This document shows, in pieces, positions 24,805-39,859 of a stretch of DNA of 64,000 nt (position 1 is its first letter; each line of letters starts with the position of its first letter). The DNA is from Anoplolepis gracilipes (lineage: Eukaryota > Arthropoda > Insecta > Hymenoptera > Formicidae). The position numbers and the translations under genes are program-made. The notes under the pieces were generated by a model. That model saw only the letters and a list, made by a program, of their open reading frames with translations. It did not search any database and was not told where the DNA came from. The stretch lies in contig NC_132976.1 in NCBI RefSeq assembly GCF_047496725.1, positions 11,950,001 to 12,014,000 on the forward strand, in the 5' to 3' direction.

Positions 24805-27800
24805 TATATTTCCCCGATCATAAATCTACCTCGTGGGAGAAGACGCTGATATCATGTGGGGTCCAGGGTGAAGACGAAGGTACATCGGGACTGATGGTAA
24901 TTTTGGGTAAAATAGGAATTTAAGTAAATCTAGAAGAGAAGCTTCCGATGTTTTTTATTTCTTCTCATCTTTGTTTTAGCCACGTGCAAACGCTTAGAGT
25001 TATTAGGTAAAAAAATTTGCTAACATCAAGCAAAATAGACAAAAAAACAGTTACAAGAAAAATAGTTACAGAAGACTTTCCATAACTAAAATTGATCGAA
25101 AGATCGGAGCGGACGTGCCTTTTTTCATTTCATTATTATAAAAATTGCTGCATTTATATAGACGATAAATTTGGACTTTGACAAATGGTCGACAAGTACA
25201 AAGAAAAATTAATATTCATATTCACGGTCGAGCCATTTATTGTGCTGGTGCAATATCGACGATTCGATCCCCTTATATTATCCCAGTGAGTTACAATAAA
25301 GAGGGGAGCTCACATGTATTTGGTATTTAATTACCACGAGGTTTGAGGGGTGATCCGTGCAAAAATGTTTGATTTATTTATCGCGCAAATATTTTGGTGC
25401 TTTCAGTTTGTTTGAACTATACAAAAATTTAACTAATTTATTTTACACATTTAATCTAACATTTATTTTATTTGTAACATGTTCTGCCAGTTGTAAATTT
25501 TTTGACAGAATAGTTCACTTTTTAAAGATAAAAGAATCGATTGATATAGGAAGTCGGTATTTATATATCAATATTCTGATTTTTAACGTTAACTTTTGAC
25601 GTCGTCGAAGAAAGTTCAATTGCGCTAATAAATTTGCACATGCGATCCTCTCGCGAGCGTAATAGTAACAGTGAATAAACTATCGACCAAACAAAAGCCA
25701 GTTCGGTAATTACAACAGCATAGTATATTCTAGAGTCTGGCAATAAATCTCGCTTCTACTCTCCCTTCCTCTCTCGATCTTCCTTCAGCCGAGCTCGTCT
25801 TCCGTATATATACGGTGTTTCTATACTATTACCTTTCTTCTTCATACTAAACTCTTTAAAGAATTTGGCATTGGAACTTATTTATACTCTAGTGCAAGTT
25901 ATATTGCAAATAACATAAAATATGTAATTTAATTATTTATAATGAAGTCTTTCATTGAATGTTTGTTAATAAAGATCAAATCCAATTATGTGGAGAAAGT
26001 TGACACCCTGTATATCAGTCGTTTTCTTCTTATCCGGGAATCGAGACTAGGACCTTTCTTAGTTGTTGCCGTGCGAGGATTTATTTTATTATATGCTAGA
26101 TTTAATTGCGGCTACCGTTTATAAAAATCAGATCCTAATCTGAGATTACGAGACAACAACAGGACAACGTCCGCCGTCATTAAGAGACGCTTAATTATCA
26201 CTAAAGCGAAACAAACTCGAGAAAACCGACACGTCACAAAGGATATTTGTTTAATAAATGCAAAGTTATCTCGCGCGTTAGGCTCAGCAAGTTTAAATGT
26301 ATTTTGAAAATCATGTCTCGAAATTTAATCGTCACATAAATCCTGCATACGAAAAGATAATGGGACTATTATTGATAACGATCAAACATTCTGTTTAACG
26401 ATATAAATTTTTATTAGCTCAATTTTAATTTCGTTTCACTAATCTGATGGGGGGAGGTAAAATAAGGAAATTGAAAATAAGATAATATTATTATATATCA
26501 ATGAAAAATTAAATTACTTTATATATAGTAATATCTATCTTTTCTTTTTTTATATAAATATTAATGATTAATAATTATATTTTATATATAAACGGACTTT
26601 TGTGTTGTAATTAATTTTAATGTACATAATTTATATGTACTAATTATAATTGTATTGCAATAGAAAGAGAGAAAAGGAAATTATGCTAATATGTATAATA
26701 TATAAACGACAATGAAAACCAGGAAGCTCGGTATTCCGCCGTTCTTCATGTGGGTCTCACGTGGCTTCCTGTCGGTAGTTTTTCCGCGTCTAGCCACGGC
26801 ATATGCACGATTGCGTAAGAAAACACGGGAATCATATACGAAATGGTAGAAGAAACGGAACAGACTGATTTATGTATGCTGCCGGGGCGATGTCCCGACT
26901 TAAGTCGACGATGTTAAATTGCCGGACAAAACGCGATCCTTTATAAAACATTTATGGCGCATATGACATCACTGCTGTGACACAGTAATATTCGAATTAT
27001 TCCTTATAAAATACTAGTAACTGTATTTATGCATTTAATCATCCCGCAAGATATATTATTCAATGTGTCGTAAAATGATGTTGAAATTATAAAGTTTCAA
27101 ATTATCGATTTGTCCCTTTCGATTATGAAAGAAAATTAAACAAAAAAAAAAAAATTGCGCGTATATCTCAAAAGCCGATTTAATTCTTGTATTTTACATG
27201 TTAAAAAATGAGAGATTAATTTTTTTCTACAGTCAAAATTTATAATAAAATTGAGTACTTTTTTATAGTAAAACCGTCTTAAAGATTTTTGTTTTGACAT
27301 AATATATCGCTGAGTGAAATAATGCTGGATAAAAACCCGAAGTAGTAGTGATAATTTATTAAAGGCTATACACGAACATACACACACTATTTGTCTTAAA
27401 GCAGACGTGGATTATGAACGGCATATGCTTTACACGTGATAACGCGCGCGTCGATCATCTGCGCGTTTCCTCCTCGGCCGAAGTGACGAAGTTAATTGCT
27501 CGTTTTCTCATCTCGTTAGCGTTACTTCCGCTTGCGTCGGGAAAACAAATGCGTAAGCCCACGTGTTACGGACTTAAATTAATACCCTCGAGTTATTAAG
27601 CTGCATGTAGAACATCGAATTTTCTCCTAGAACCTCGAGCAGACAAAATGCCTCTTAATATCCTCTTTCTTAACCGAAAATAATTTCTTCCAAGGAGTAC
27701 GCAGTATAAATTAGAAAAATTTCAGTTCTAATACCGAAGCTTTTTATAGTATATTTATTATAATGTTACAATTTGCAATAATTCGCTTACCTGCATTTTT

Positions 27801-28508
27801 TCAAAGCGAGATAGAAAGCCGTTGGACGGAGAACAAATTAAACTTCCCGTTCTTATTACGTGCTCGATTAACTTTCCCTGTTTGGAGCACCACTAAATCC
27901 AACGATGTGTAATTAACCAGGATGAACGTAACGAACCGCGAAAAACATAAAATTCTATTTTCCGCGGAAAATTGCTTTTAGGAACTAGATAATTAGATTC
28001 AATGAAAATAAAAATAAGAAATGTATAAATTAAGAAATAAATCACAAATTTTAAAACATGTATGTATATTTCTAACTTTTATTGACGCGATATTAATTTA
28101 CCAAAGTAATTGAAGAACACAAGAAAATTAAGGACGTCAAAATCTGAAGGTCGAAAAAAGTACGAAAAATTAGTTTTTGTTACTTTGAGAAAAAAATGAT
28201 ATCGGTAAGTGAAAAAGAAGCAAATGATGTGATATGTGAATTATTTATTTAACAATTAGGCAGGAGGCGATAACATGAAATGGATACGATGTGCTTAATG
28301 TAAGTAATACGATAGTGATTATACCGGCGGACAGATACTAAACGGTGAAGTAGCGGGTGAGAAAGATTTGAAAGGTGAAGAGATAAGATGCATATGGGGT
28401 GTAAGTTTAGGGTGCAAAGAATAATAGTTGACTCGTCGGATAATAACTATTTTAATTCACTAACTCTCTCGAGAAGATTTCATATCTGCAGCGCCCATTG
28501 TTTATGAT

Positions 28509-28512
<4 letters not shown>

Positions 28513-28540
<28 letters not shown>
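28513..28540. repeat. (AAT)n microsatellite
   Basis: About nine AAT units, followed by degenerate TAAT repeats to ~28560. Confidence 0.93.
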
Positions 28541-28543
<3 letters not shown>

Positions 28544-28680
28544 TAATAATTAATAATAATATATTTATATATATGGCAAGATCATTGGTCAATAAATACT
28601 TCACTTAAATCGGCAGCTAAATTTACCAAATAATCATTTGCTAATCTTAAGTCTCAATTTGAATCTCTCAAAGAAGAACT

Positions 28681-28786
<106 letters not shown>

Positions 28787-29355
28787 TAGTTCTTAAATTC
28801 TTATTTTTAAATAAATAATTTATCGAATGCTCATAGGTTGTTTTTATTTAGCTATCGCAATCTTAATGAATTAAGAAATCCAAAGATAATGTCTTGTAAT
28901 AAAAAACTCAAAGATATTTTATTAATATAATTATTTGGAAAATTTAGATGTGCCATGACGGTCTAGATCGCGCTACGCTATTATATCAGCTGAAGACAAT
29001 TCTCGGTCGCATTCTCACTTCCAATTTCTCTTTAATGTCAGACAGCAGTCACTATAAAGGTAATAGTGCGCGCAAATAATTTGTCTAATATTATCCTCTT
29101 TATGCTAGTAGTAGATCCTTAAAAGACATAGGTAACATTATGTACAACGATGAACAAACGACAATGACGAATGTCCGGTTGTCCTGTTTGTTCAACAATG
29201 TCCTTGTTCTTCTTACATTTGTATCTTTATACGATCTCTAATCACGTCATTAAATTTTCTCATTAAGCAAAACACAATCGTTCTCAGTAGTTCACACAGT
29301 CGTCCTCTGAATTTAAGGAAACCGCATGCCTCCTGCCGATTCTTAACGCTCGATC

Positions 29356-29402
29356 CTAGAACCAGTAGAGATCCTTGGAATCTTGAACTTGAGACTCGAG
29401 TC
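29356..29402 (-). CDS. vg: vg terminal coding exon (47 bases)
   Basis: Acceptor CTGTTGCAG ends at 29403. With the leftover G of the previous exon this reads GLESQVQDSKDLYWF and stops. The phase fits exactly and the Trp-Phe end looks like a conserved activation tail, which I recall in insect Vestigial proteins. It is separated from the previous exon by 8,015 bases. Confidence 0.85.
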
Positions 29403-32400
29403 CTGCAACAGGGAACAAGAAAAAAAGTCGTTTAATCATTAAATATATGATTTTTTATTCATATTTTTATTCTAGATTTTTATTCTGTTCGTGTATATAT
29501 ATAATAATTGAAATTAAAATTTTATTATGTACTTACAAAAAAATAAAACATTTGTCTACATTTTTCTTCAGATTTTAAATCAGCTGCTAAAATATTCGGC
29601 AAATTGTTCGAGAGCAACATTACTAAATAAAAGATTGATCTCATATAAAAGAGGCTTCCGGCATTCCAGTGAGAGATTCCTAAACGTTATACAAGCGATC
29701 AGCTGTTTGAAACTGCTTTCTGATTTGAAAGGCGTCTCTTGTCGTTGCTTGAAATTATTTATCGGCAGTAATAAAAGGGGAGACAACGTTATGACGGATG
29801 CGAAGGTGCAGAACTGGTGATGGCACCCGCTGGGCAACACGGACGAACAAACGGATGGACGAACGAACGGATAGACAGATGGGCCCCAATGTCACGAGAC
29901 CGGTCAGTTAAGATCTCATGTCTCTTGCGACCGAATTTATCTCTTATCTCCATATGCCGAAGATTGAAATGACAGATCAGCGTCTCCGATATACTATTCT
30001 TAATCCGAATAGAAGATGCTGTATAATCATTCAGGTTTCATGCTATGAATGTGACTTTGGAAAATACTGTTTTCATTTTCATTTAGAATTGAGAAAGCAG
30101 ACTTATAATTCTTTATAATTATTTTAAAAGAAAGAAATTGAATTCATTATTTTTAAAAAATATTACAATATTTTAAATATTTTAAATATTTTTTTTTTTG
30201 CGGATAAATGTGATATAAAGTCATCGTCAAAAAAAAAATATATATATATATATATTTATATTTAATATTAGAGCTCTGATTTTATTCCATTTTTCGAATA
30301 TACGTATAAATGTTAAATTATTAAACGTTTATACTTTTTAATATTTTTTAATTGATTAATAAATATATAATAAACGTGAAGACGTATTCATATTCAGAAA
30401 AACATTTCTAATAAATGTTTTTCTTTAATAAATGGATATGCTAAATATATACATGTAAACATTTCATTTGAATACGTATAATAGTAAATGTTACTTAATA
30501 TATATATATATATATACTTGATTATATATAATATATAAAAGATATATATACTTAATTCAATATATATATATTAAATTAAGTCATTACAACGATCAAAGGT
30601 ATTAAAGCTACAGATATTTTTTTAATTTCTTAATATTTCTTGATTCGAGCGAGCTTCACCTTCGATTATCGCGTAACACATCGACGTTTCGACATCGTGA
30701 ATTGCCCGCACGTGATACGGGAGATTGCGTTTGTATCCATATCGAAACGCACGTGTCGGCACGTGGACGTATCTACCTGCTTCAAAGTCAGCGTGCGACC
30801 CACGGTATGTCACCGTATTGGCGCGCGAACATATATGCACGGATGCAAGCACAAAAGACACGATTGTATGAGTAATCGTCGCATCTAACGCGAAGTATTA
30901 TTTGATCGAGAGTCACTGATCTGGAAAATGATCAAGAAAAAAGTATTGGTGGACAGCAAGGAACACAGTTTTCGAAAATTATCGCGATAAATCGACTCTA
31001 TTGCGTAAAAATATATAATAATAAATATAAAATATAATAATAAAATATAATAATAAATATAAAATATATAATAATAAATTATATAAATAGGATAAAGTAT
31101 AAATAATTAGTTATTACTTGAAATTAAATCGAGGACTTATAATTTTGAATCTTTAATCTAGCGACTGTAAAAAGTATAGTTTTTGTCTCAAGAATGCAAT
31201 AAAATCATAATGATGAGGTCTCTCTTTTACGCGGATGTAATTATATTGCACAATTTAAACACGATATATATTTGTGTTTGTATATATATACATATTGTAT
31301 GACTTTTTTAATATCATTTTTTTAAATTTGTGTGTATATGTACATGATTTCTCTAAAAGTAATTTATAAATTAATGTGACATTGTTGGACTGTTAATTTA
31401 TCTAAAACTTCCAAGATTAAATTTTTAGTAAGATAGAGCGAAGAAATTCTTGGCAATTTCCGACAAAACGTTTCGTTTCGCCGGTTTCCTTGGAGTTTGT
31501 ACGCCTCACTTCTTTGTCGGTACGACTAAAGGGAATTCCATCGCGCGGGATCTCGCATTGCTCTTTGATATCACGATATTGAATGTTGGAACATTCATAA
31601 CAGGTGCGTCCGTCCGTAACTTTGTATTCTGCTGATTTGTGTGCGCGTTTGAGGTTTCAAATGGAAACATCTCGCGCGCGTTCTGTATTTCTTAAGAATA
31701 TGATAAAACGCCGTATGCAATTTTTTCGCCAAGTGTTACCCTAAAGTTTATGCAAAAATTCAGTTAATGTACAAAATTAAATAACTTTTATTATTAGTAT
31801 TTACCCCGTCTTATATTTTATACACAATATTAAAATATATAATTTACATAAATTAATAAAATACGCGATAAAACGAAGTAGAATAGAAGTGAGAGAAACA
31901 ATAATCGAATAATTAAATTAATATTAAAATATTAAAATAAAATTTTCTGAGAAGAGAGAGAAAAATCAAATTCCACTCAAAGTCATAAATCTTCCTCGAT
32001 CATTCTACTAATAATAGGAACTCCTCGAGAAACGTGATAATCCGTGTGGTCATCGGTGCGATGATCCTTACGACCTGCTATTAATCTTTCATGAAAGTCC
32101 TGAATGGAAAGACCATCGTATAATCTTCATGGGAGAATGTCCTAATTCAATACATTCTGCGATATCGCGAATGCCAAGCATAATGCGCCATAAGTGTCAG
32201 CGGCTGGGACGATTTATGCGAACCGAGTATATAGCGTTTTCGCCGACGCACATGCGAAGCCGACACAGGGAAAATGGTGACGCAAGGGGTGGCTTGGTAA
32301 ATGGTGTGTCGAATAACCCGAACAATATTGCCCGATGTTTGCCATATTACCCTGAAATTATCCCTAGTGTTTGCGGCTAAAGAGCCACATGAGAGCCGTC

Positions 32401-35400
32401 TAATTTTGAGATAAACAAATCTATTACATTGATTTTAGTCACGCTTAGCAAGTAGAAAATTTATTCTACGTGCAAAAAGATCCATGTAAAGCTCTGTTTG
32501 ATTCACCCGCTCTTTAGATAATGAACATATTTAAGAATGAAGATACATAAATTATAAAGATCTTAATCAAATAGGTCGGTTTTAAAATTTTCACATAATA
32601 ATTGTTTCTATCTGTCAAAATAAGAAAAATGTAACAGCTGTTTTAAAATCAAAGATTGTTAAGTAGAGGGTTTGCGCTTTTATAAGCACAGATAGGTCTT
32701 GTAAGAACGATCTGAAAGAAGATGATTATTCCGACATGTGCAATATTGCGTCCGACGCACGTCGGTGATCTCGAAGAGACTTGGGAGATTTAATTTGTAA
32801 TTAATAGTCGCTCATCGATGCATACGAGTTCGCGAGGGGCGCCGGCCGACCAGGCTTACAACGAGTTCAAGTATATTGGATTCCAGAGACGGCGAGGGGT
32901 CTGACCCTTCCGCCCCCATTGATAAGGGTCATCACAATACTCGCCTCGTGTACGCGCATCTCCCGCCGGTGAAGGGATAGCAAGGGTCGACTCCTCACTT
33001 TTTGCAGAGCGAGGGTGTTCGATTTAATTTAATTTCGATGCCCTTGTTTCCGTACGTCGAGCGCATTCTTTACACGGTAAAAAAAAAAAAAGGTGATCTT
33101 TCGTTTTACATTCAATGTAACGAGAGACGCAAAGAATTCAAAGAACAAAAAGATTCAAGAAATCGATAAATCAAGATTCCTGGATTTTTAAAGATTTTTA
33201 ATTATAAAGATTTAACATTTTTTATTGCAAAGCGCGAAAGCTGCTGTCTGAAAACTAGAGAATTCATGGAATAATCATCTCTATAAAAATATGAGGAGCC
33301 TAGATGAAGAAAAAAATGCAGTGTCGATCCACTTTCAAAATCCTAGATCGGGGAATTAAAAGTGATCTACGGCGAAAGGCACACCATGAATCCCTCGCGT
33401 TCGCCAATGCGGCGATCTGTCTGGTTCGCTTCGTTCGTAGCAAAGCAGAGCCGAGTTTGAGAGATCGATAGAACCAGCAACTGCTCGACCACTCCCTCCG
33501 TTCGCAGGCTGACCAATCGAGGATGGTCATCCCCGGCTCTGGCCTGAGTCTGGTCTCTCTTTTCCCTTCTTCTCTTGCAACGGTGAATTACGTGACGTCA
33601 TTGTACGACGCCATTTTCGAGGCGCGTGCCAGAAAGCGTACGAATGATAGGAGCACCTCGACGGATTACGTAGCGCGAGAATCTTCTATGAAGAATGTCA
33701 CATCTTAGACGCGAAAAGAAATTTATTACTCTTCAATCCTAAATTGGATCTTAAATTTTCTGGATTCTAGATTTTTATCTAGAGATCCTAGATTTTTTTA
33801 GTTCCTTCCCGACCCTAGGTTTCTTATATCTTGCATTTGAAAATTCTCATTTCTTATTTTATATTTTGTTATTTATATTTTTTTTATTATCAATTATTTA
33901 ATCGATTTTCCTAGCTTAGATGACCGTTTGAAATCCAGATTATACGATTGTTGATTCGATAAATGCTAAATCCATAACATGCTTTGAACTTGCATGCATA
34001 CCTTGGAACCTTAGTTGTTAAATGGTTTAAAGCACAGCATCTTTAGATCCTGCCTCGGGTTCGCTGCATTCCGAACACAGTTCATTTATCAGAACAGTAA
34101 GAATGTTGAGCGTGTTTATCTAAAACCAGACTACACAGATTAGAATCGTACTTGTGTCTGTATTGCAAACAAATAATTCATTTTATCGTATATTTTGAAA
34201 TCAATCAATTTTAAAGCATATTGAACATTCTTTTTATTATTTCTTTATGTAATTTATCTTTTAGAACAGTTGCACTAATTTATTTACAATCAAACTGTAA
34301 ATCAAAATTGTATACACATGACAGAACAAATAATTCTCCACGCCATATCAAAGTCGATCTACTCTCTGAAAGTAAATTAATGGTAACTTCATACGAAGTG
34401 TTTTAGCACATCGTTGTTTTTGTTATTTATTCATGTTCTCCAACTGCATTCTAAATTCCATAAAAAAATATACAATGCTCAGATTCCTTCAAATTTATTT
34501 AGATTTGATGTAAAAGATATTCATCGTCCAAATTAATCATTTAAACTAGAGCGATATATATTAAACGATAGTTTAAATAATTAATTTTATCGGAGGAAGA
34601 AAAATATTAACAATAAAAAAATTAATTTTCAAATCTCCAATAAATCCATATTGTTTTATTTTAACAAAATTTTCAAAACTGACCTTGAGTTCTTCTCAAA
34701 GCAAACAATTCGAGAAATTCAATCTACCATTCGACAATGTCGAACCGTTCTTCAATATTGAAGTTAACGTGACGTCTCGTGAGACGAACAGCAGCAGGCC
34801 GTGAAATAAAAGCAGCACGACCGACGTCTCGCCATGTTAAGACGCAGACGCGTCATCCGGTAATTGCGATTTATTTCTCTTAATCGTCGCGTAAACGGCA
34901 GCCGATTTATGCGATTCGAGTTAATTTCGCGCAATTATATAATTACCGAGCCCGGCGGCCATCGTGCGGACAACGAACCTAATCGGTCCGCATCGAGCGA
35001 AGCGCCGTAATGGCAGTACTTAAATTTAAAGACACCTTGCAACTCACCCTCGTGGTTTCATCTCGGCGCTAGTTTCACCCTCTATTATCTTTCGTGAGAC
35101 CCTTGATCCTTCGAGGACGACACACGAGTTTTTGTTAAAAAATTCTTTGCAGTTGTTAATCAAAGTTTGTTTTTGCAAATTAATAATGATTAAACACTTT
35201 TCTTGTCAAAATTTTATATTGTAAATACATATTTCTTTTTTTTTTTTTTTTTAATTCATGTGTACATTTATTTTAAAAAATCGACAATTAAAGAGTTTAA
35301 CTTGTACCTAATGTGTGTTTAATTACGTTACACAAAAAAATTTTATTCTTGGAAAACTTAAATTTTTATTAAATCATAAGGCTACTCTCCTTTATATAAA

Positions 35401-35967
35401 GTACTTCTACTGCTTTCCTTCTAAATTTCTTTCTCGTTTATACATTTCTTTTTTAAACATACAAAACCTTATATTTTTATAGTTTTTAGTTTTATTCATT
35501 TTACATTTTCCATCGCTTAAATGAGAGAGTATAGTAAGAGGGATGGTAGAGGGTTGGGATTCATTTTGCGGCGCGATGCTTGGTCTTGGCGTATAGCAAA
35601 GTGAGGGTACAAAATCGATACTAGACCTCCTCTCCCTACTCGAGATGGATGTCACTGTTTCTGTGCTTGGCAGCCATACCTTTCCTCTAAGGAGAAATTC
35701 GGATAATCTTAGATCTTGGCAATCGCGTTATATGGGAGTCAGAGCAGGATTTAAGAATTTTTGCAAAAGCAAAAATTGCTTCCGGATTTCGTCGTACAGT
35801 AAAAATGCAAGCAATATAAAATTGAACCAATAATTCGAGAAGCTCACCATTTCAGGAAATTATATATCAAGGAATATGCAGAAGTTAGAAAGAGAATTTA
35901 AAAAAATAATCAAAGCAATAAATAAAAAATACGAGAATCATAATCCTGATTAAAAGCACAAGGTCGA

Positions 35968-36000
<33 letters not shown>

Positions 36001-37963
36001 GAGAGAGAGAGAGCTCTAAATGTAGAAATAAAGTCATGAAAATACAAAATAATAAAAATTCCAACATGTCGACATATCGCAGAAAATTCCAAAGACCGTA
36101 CGCGAAATTGTACGACTATACTAAGGTGAGAGAAAAGTATATAAGTTGAGAAAAGTGGTCTCCGTAATCACGATGGGCGTGGTTTTTCACGGTTTGTTGC
36201 ATCTGCATATCATGTGCGAATAACTCGAATCTGAATTTTTACCGAAAAATTAATCGATCCGATTCGATAAAAAAAAAAAAAACCAAAAAAATCAAATAAA
36301 TATTTCTCCCCGAGAGTTTATGCAGGAATCGCAATATTATGGATGTTTTTTTTTTTTTTTTTTTTTCAGAATATTTCGCATATAATATATAATTATACAA
36401 AGAGACAAAAGATTTTAATAATATATTAGATTCGTTTCTCTCGGTTACGAATATGTCGGCGACTTTTCCTCGCAAAAAATTAGATCGGCGATGAAGAGAA
36501 ATGCCATTTTTCTATGCCGCATAATTTAACGCTATTTTTTTGCCTCGCATAATTCACCGACAGAGGAGCGGCGCGTTCAAGGAACGAGGATGCGAGCGGC
36601 GGGATCCTGGCGGCGACAGGAACGACATGTTTTGCAGACGCGTCCGCGGCTTTTTGTCCTGCGGACGATTTCGGTGGGTGAACACCGAGCCGAAGGACGC
36701 CGTATGGATCGCGGCTCCCATTAAGCCCTTATTAATTGCGAGCATCTAAAGGACCGACCGATCTTTCTTGCGCTACCTGCGTACCATTCCGTTGGCCGAG
36801 TAAAGCTCGTCCTGTTGTCGTTCGACACAGTTAGGACATGGCAGGATGCTTTGATGTACCGTCGATTCGTGAGTATATATCAGATAAAGTAATGAGAATT
36901 TATGATAAATCAAAAATAAATCGCGTAATTTTTTTCCAAGAGAAAACTTAATTTGAAAGATTTCTAATAATTAATTAAATTATTAACAATAATTTAATTA
37001 ATGATTTCGTGTCTTTAGGGGTCTTAAATAATCGTGGTACTAAATTAAAAATTGCAATAACAATGTTTATTTTTGTTTGGTTCAATTAAGATCACAGATT
37101 TGCGTCAAGATTTCGTTCATCAAGTTTGATCGCTAGCTCGATAAAGAACTAATTGCTTACGTTTCGGCAAAATTAATATAATATTGAGAATTTGCATTTT
37201 AATGAAAATAGCGCTTTTCGAATATTTTATTTTTTACCACGCTAAAAGCAAAACGCGACAATTTCGCGGTCAGTTTTTTCAACGACGAAAGACTGCCACT
37301 TATTTCAATAGGCAATTACTCTTAGGCGAATCGTAAATAGATATGCTCTTGAAACCGAGCGTTACTCTCGGAATCCATTCGCCCCGTTTTGGTGAAACCA
37401 AAAGTCTACTTACTTACCGGAGAGGGGTGCATAGTGACCGTGAGGATAGGGCGGCGCCGAGGAAGCGTCGACGAGGGACTGCGACGGCGTCGTCGACGTC
37501 CACTCCTTGTAGGTTGCCGCAGCGTGCGCGTGATGCGCCGCGTGGTGAGATGTGTGGTGGCCGAGGCCGCGTGCACCACCAAGCAAAAGGCCACTGTAAC
37601 TCGCCGCCGCCGCCATATTGTGGTGGTGGTACTCGTGCACAGCTCTAAAAAAAAAGGAAAGAACAAAAATTGGCAATTTGAGTTGCGAAATGACAATCGT
37701 GATGTATGATAATGCGAAGAAAAAATGCTGCGCATACAAATCTTGGGGTCAGAGATAATTAAAATTAACCACTGATGACACGTTGCATGTTTTGACGTAT
37801 GGAGATAGAGATTGCGTTGCATCAAAGCGATATAAAAATAGTATCGCGTACCAGCATGCCAATATGATTGCATTACAGCGGGATTAGTATTTGGAAAATA
37901 ATAAGGCACAATTTAATATACGTCATCGGATGCAAATCTCACTCCAAGATGATTGTAAAGTTG

Positions 37964-37994
<31 letters not shown>

Positions 37995-39828
37995 GTGCGA
38001 AATAAAAAAGATTAAAGTAACATTTTTTGAGTGAGAGACGTTCTAAAGAGGTGAGATAAAAGGTAAGGAAAAAAATGAGAAAAAGAGATGCGGCGAAGAA
38101 GAGGGATAGCGACGCGGTTTAAAAGCGAAAAAAAAAAAAAAAAAAAAAAAGAAAAGAAAGAGCACGAGCATGTGAAAAATACTGAAAACCGTCGGGAGCA
38201 GGTAACGCCGAGATCTTTAACACTGATCCGACCACGGTCACTCGTATAAATTACGAGTCTCTGTCACCGTCGTCGTGAGGAGGAGGACGGAAGATATTGG
38301 CGACTTCTTTTCTCCCTTTCATTCAATTTTTTTCCTTCTTCGTTCCTCTTTCTCGCGTGTAACTTTCTTTTCGGGATTTTAAAAATATTTTTACCTCGAC
38401 AAGTATTCGCTTCTTAATCACATGTAGTATACATGTACTAAATGTAAGTGTCGGATGTTGAACCTGATTTTACAATAGAAAGATTGCAATTCAACGTTAT
38501 CACGTTTCGAGGATGTAGGATGGAAATATAAAAATTTGCAATTATAAAAAGGGAAAAGGAAATAATCCGCTATCACAAACAATTAATCCGACATATATAT
38601 ATATGACTCTGTCATTAATTAATGTCCAAGTTGCGTAGCATTTAATGGCGAGTTCACTAGAAAAATCTCCAGAATGTGATCCCGGTTTTACGTCTTTACG
38701 GTGTGATTAGATGCTCGAGTCACACACAAGCGATTACTCGATGCGTGCGTTCAAGAATCAATGAGACGTCACGGAATACGGCGCCGATACTCACGCAACA
38801 TTGTAAAGAGTGCTTATTAAAGGGACAGAAAAAAAAATACCGTTATACCCCGTTTATTATGTAAAACGGAGAAAAGAGAAAGGGAGAAAGAAAATAGACA
38901 AGAAAAGCGACAATGATCGGTAACACTGACCTGTGGTGGTACTGCGGGTAATGCCACGGATCCGTCGGGTACTCGTAGACATCACCGGGATGCTGACTAT
39001 TCCAAAAGGAAGGGGGGAAATTCCTCATGGACATGGGAGAGATATTTTCTGCAATAAAAAAAAGAAGACAGTTTCAGTGGCGTGCGCTTTTAATGGGCTG
39101 TGCGAGAAAACGCGTGCCTACGAAAAATCTTCAAGAAAGAAAGAGAGAGGGAAAAGAGAAAAAAAAAAAAAAGAGAAAGAAAGAAATCTCTCGTCTCTTT
39201 TTATTCTTCTGAGATGGAGATTCTTCGTCTTCGGAAAAGATCTGAAATAATTTAAAAAAAAAAAAGGCTTATCGATTGTTTCTGTAATTTTAACCCTTCC
39301 CGAACGCTTTGACACTTCTCCACCGGAATCTGATTGAGAAAATGTATTACTCGCAGCTATAAAAATATCGCGCCATTACTATGTATTTTTTTCGTTTACA
39401 AGTCGATGGTATATTGTTAAGGGATACGATGTCCGAAGCCAGGCAGCGTCGTAAATACCGGTAACAAACCGATGATCCTTGAGTGATGAATTCTACCGAT
39501 AACTCGTTGTGTTTCTTTTCCCCATAGGAGAGGACGATCTTCTGCCGGAAAACGGGTTCTCACAAGCAGTCGCGCTTCCACCAGAAACCACTCGTCCTAA
39601 CCAGCGGAAATAAATAACGTCGCCGGCCGGCTAAATCATCGTAGTTTGTAACGACGGAGTAAATTAGCAGCTGGTATGCCTCTCGTAGCAGATAATCGAA
39701 GTGACTTAGCCGAGGAGATGAAATCGCGCGCGCGGGGAGGGAATTGGAGAGTATAAATCGTGGACCGTGCGGTCGACCTCGCGTTGGTCCACAACCTTCG
39801 GGCGCGCGTTTCGATTGGCCAGGGGGGG

Positions 39829-39859
<31 letters not shown>

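Noticed and set aside
29527..29840. Open frames on both strands next to the vg last exon
   Set aside because: They lie in the vg last intron, have no domain and do not fit vg phase or sequence. The 47-base exon at 29402 does.
37406..37909. 167-codon minus-strand open frame
   Set aside because: It overlaps the real vg exon 37644-37418 in a different frame and runs into intron sequence. The His/Ala-rich frame that matches the splice phases is the coding one.
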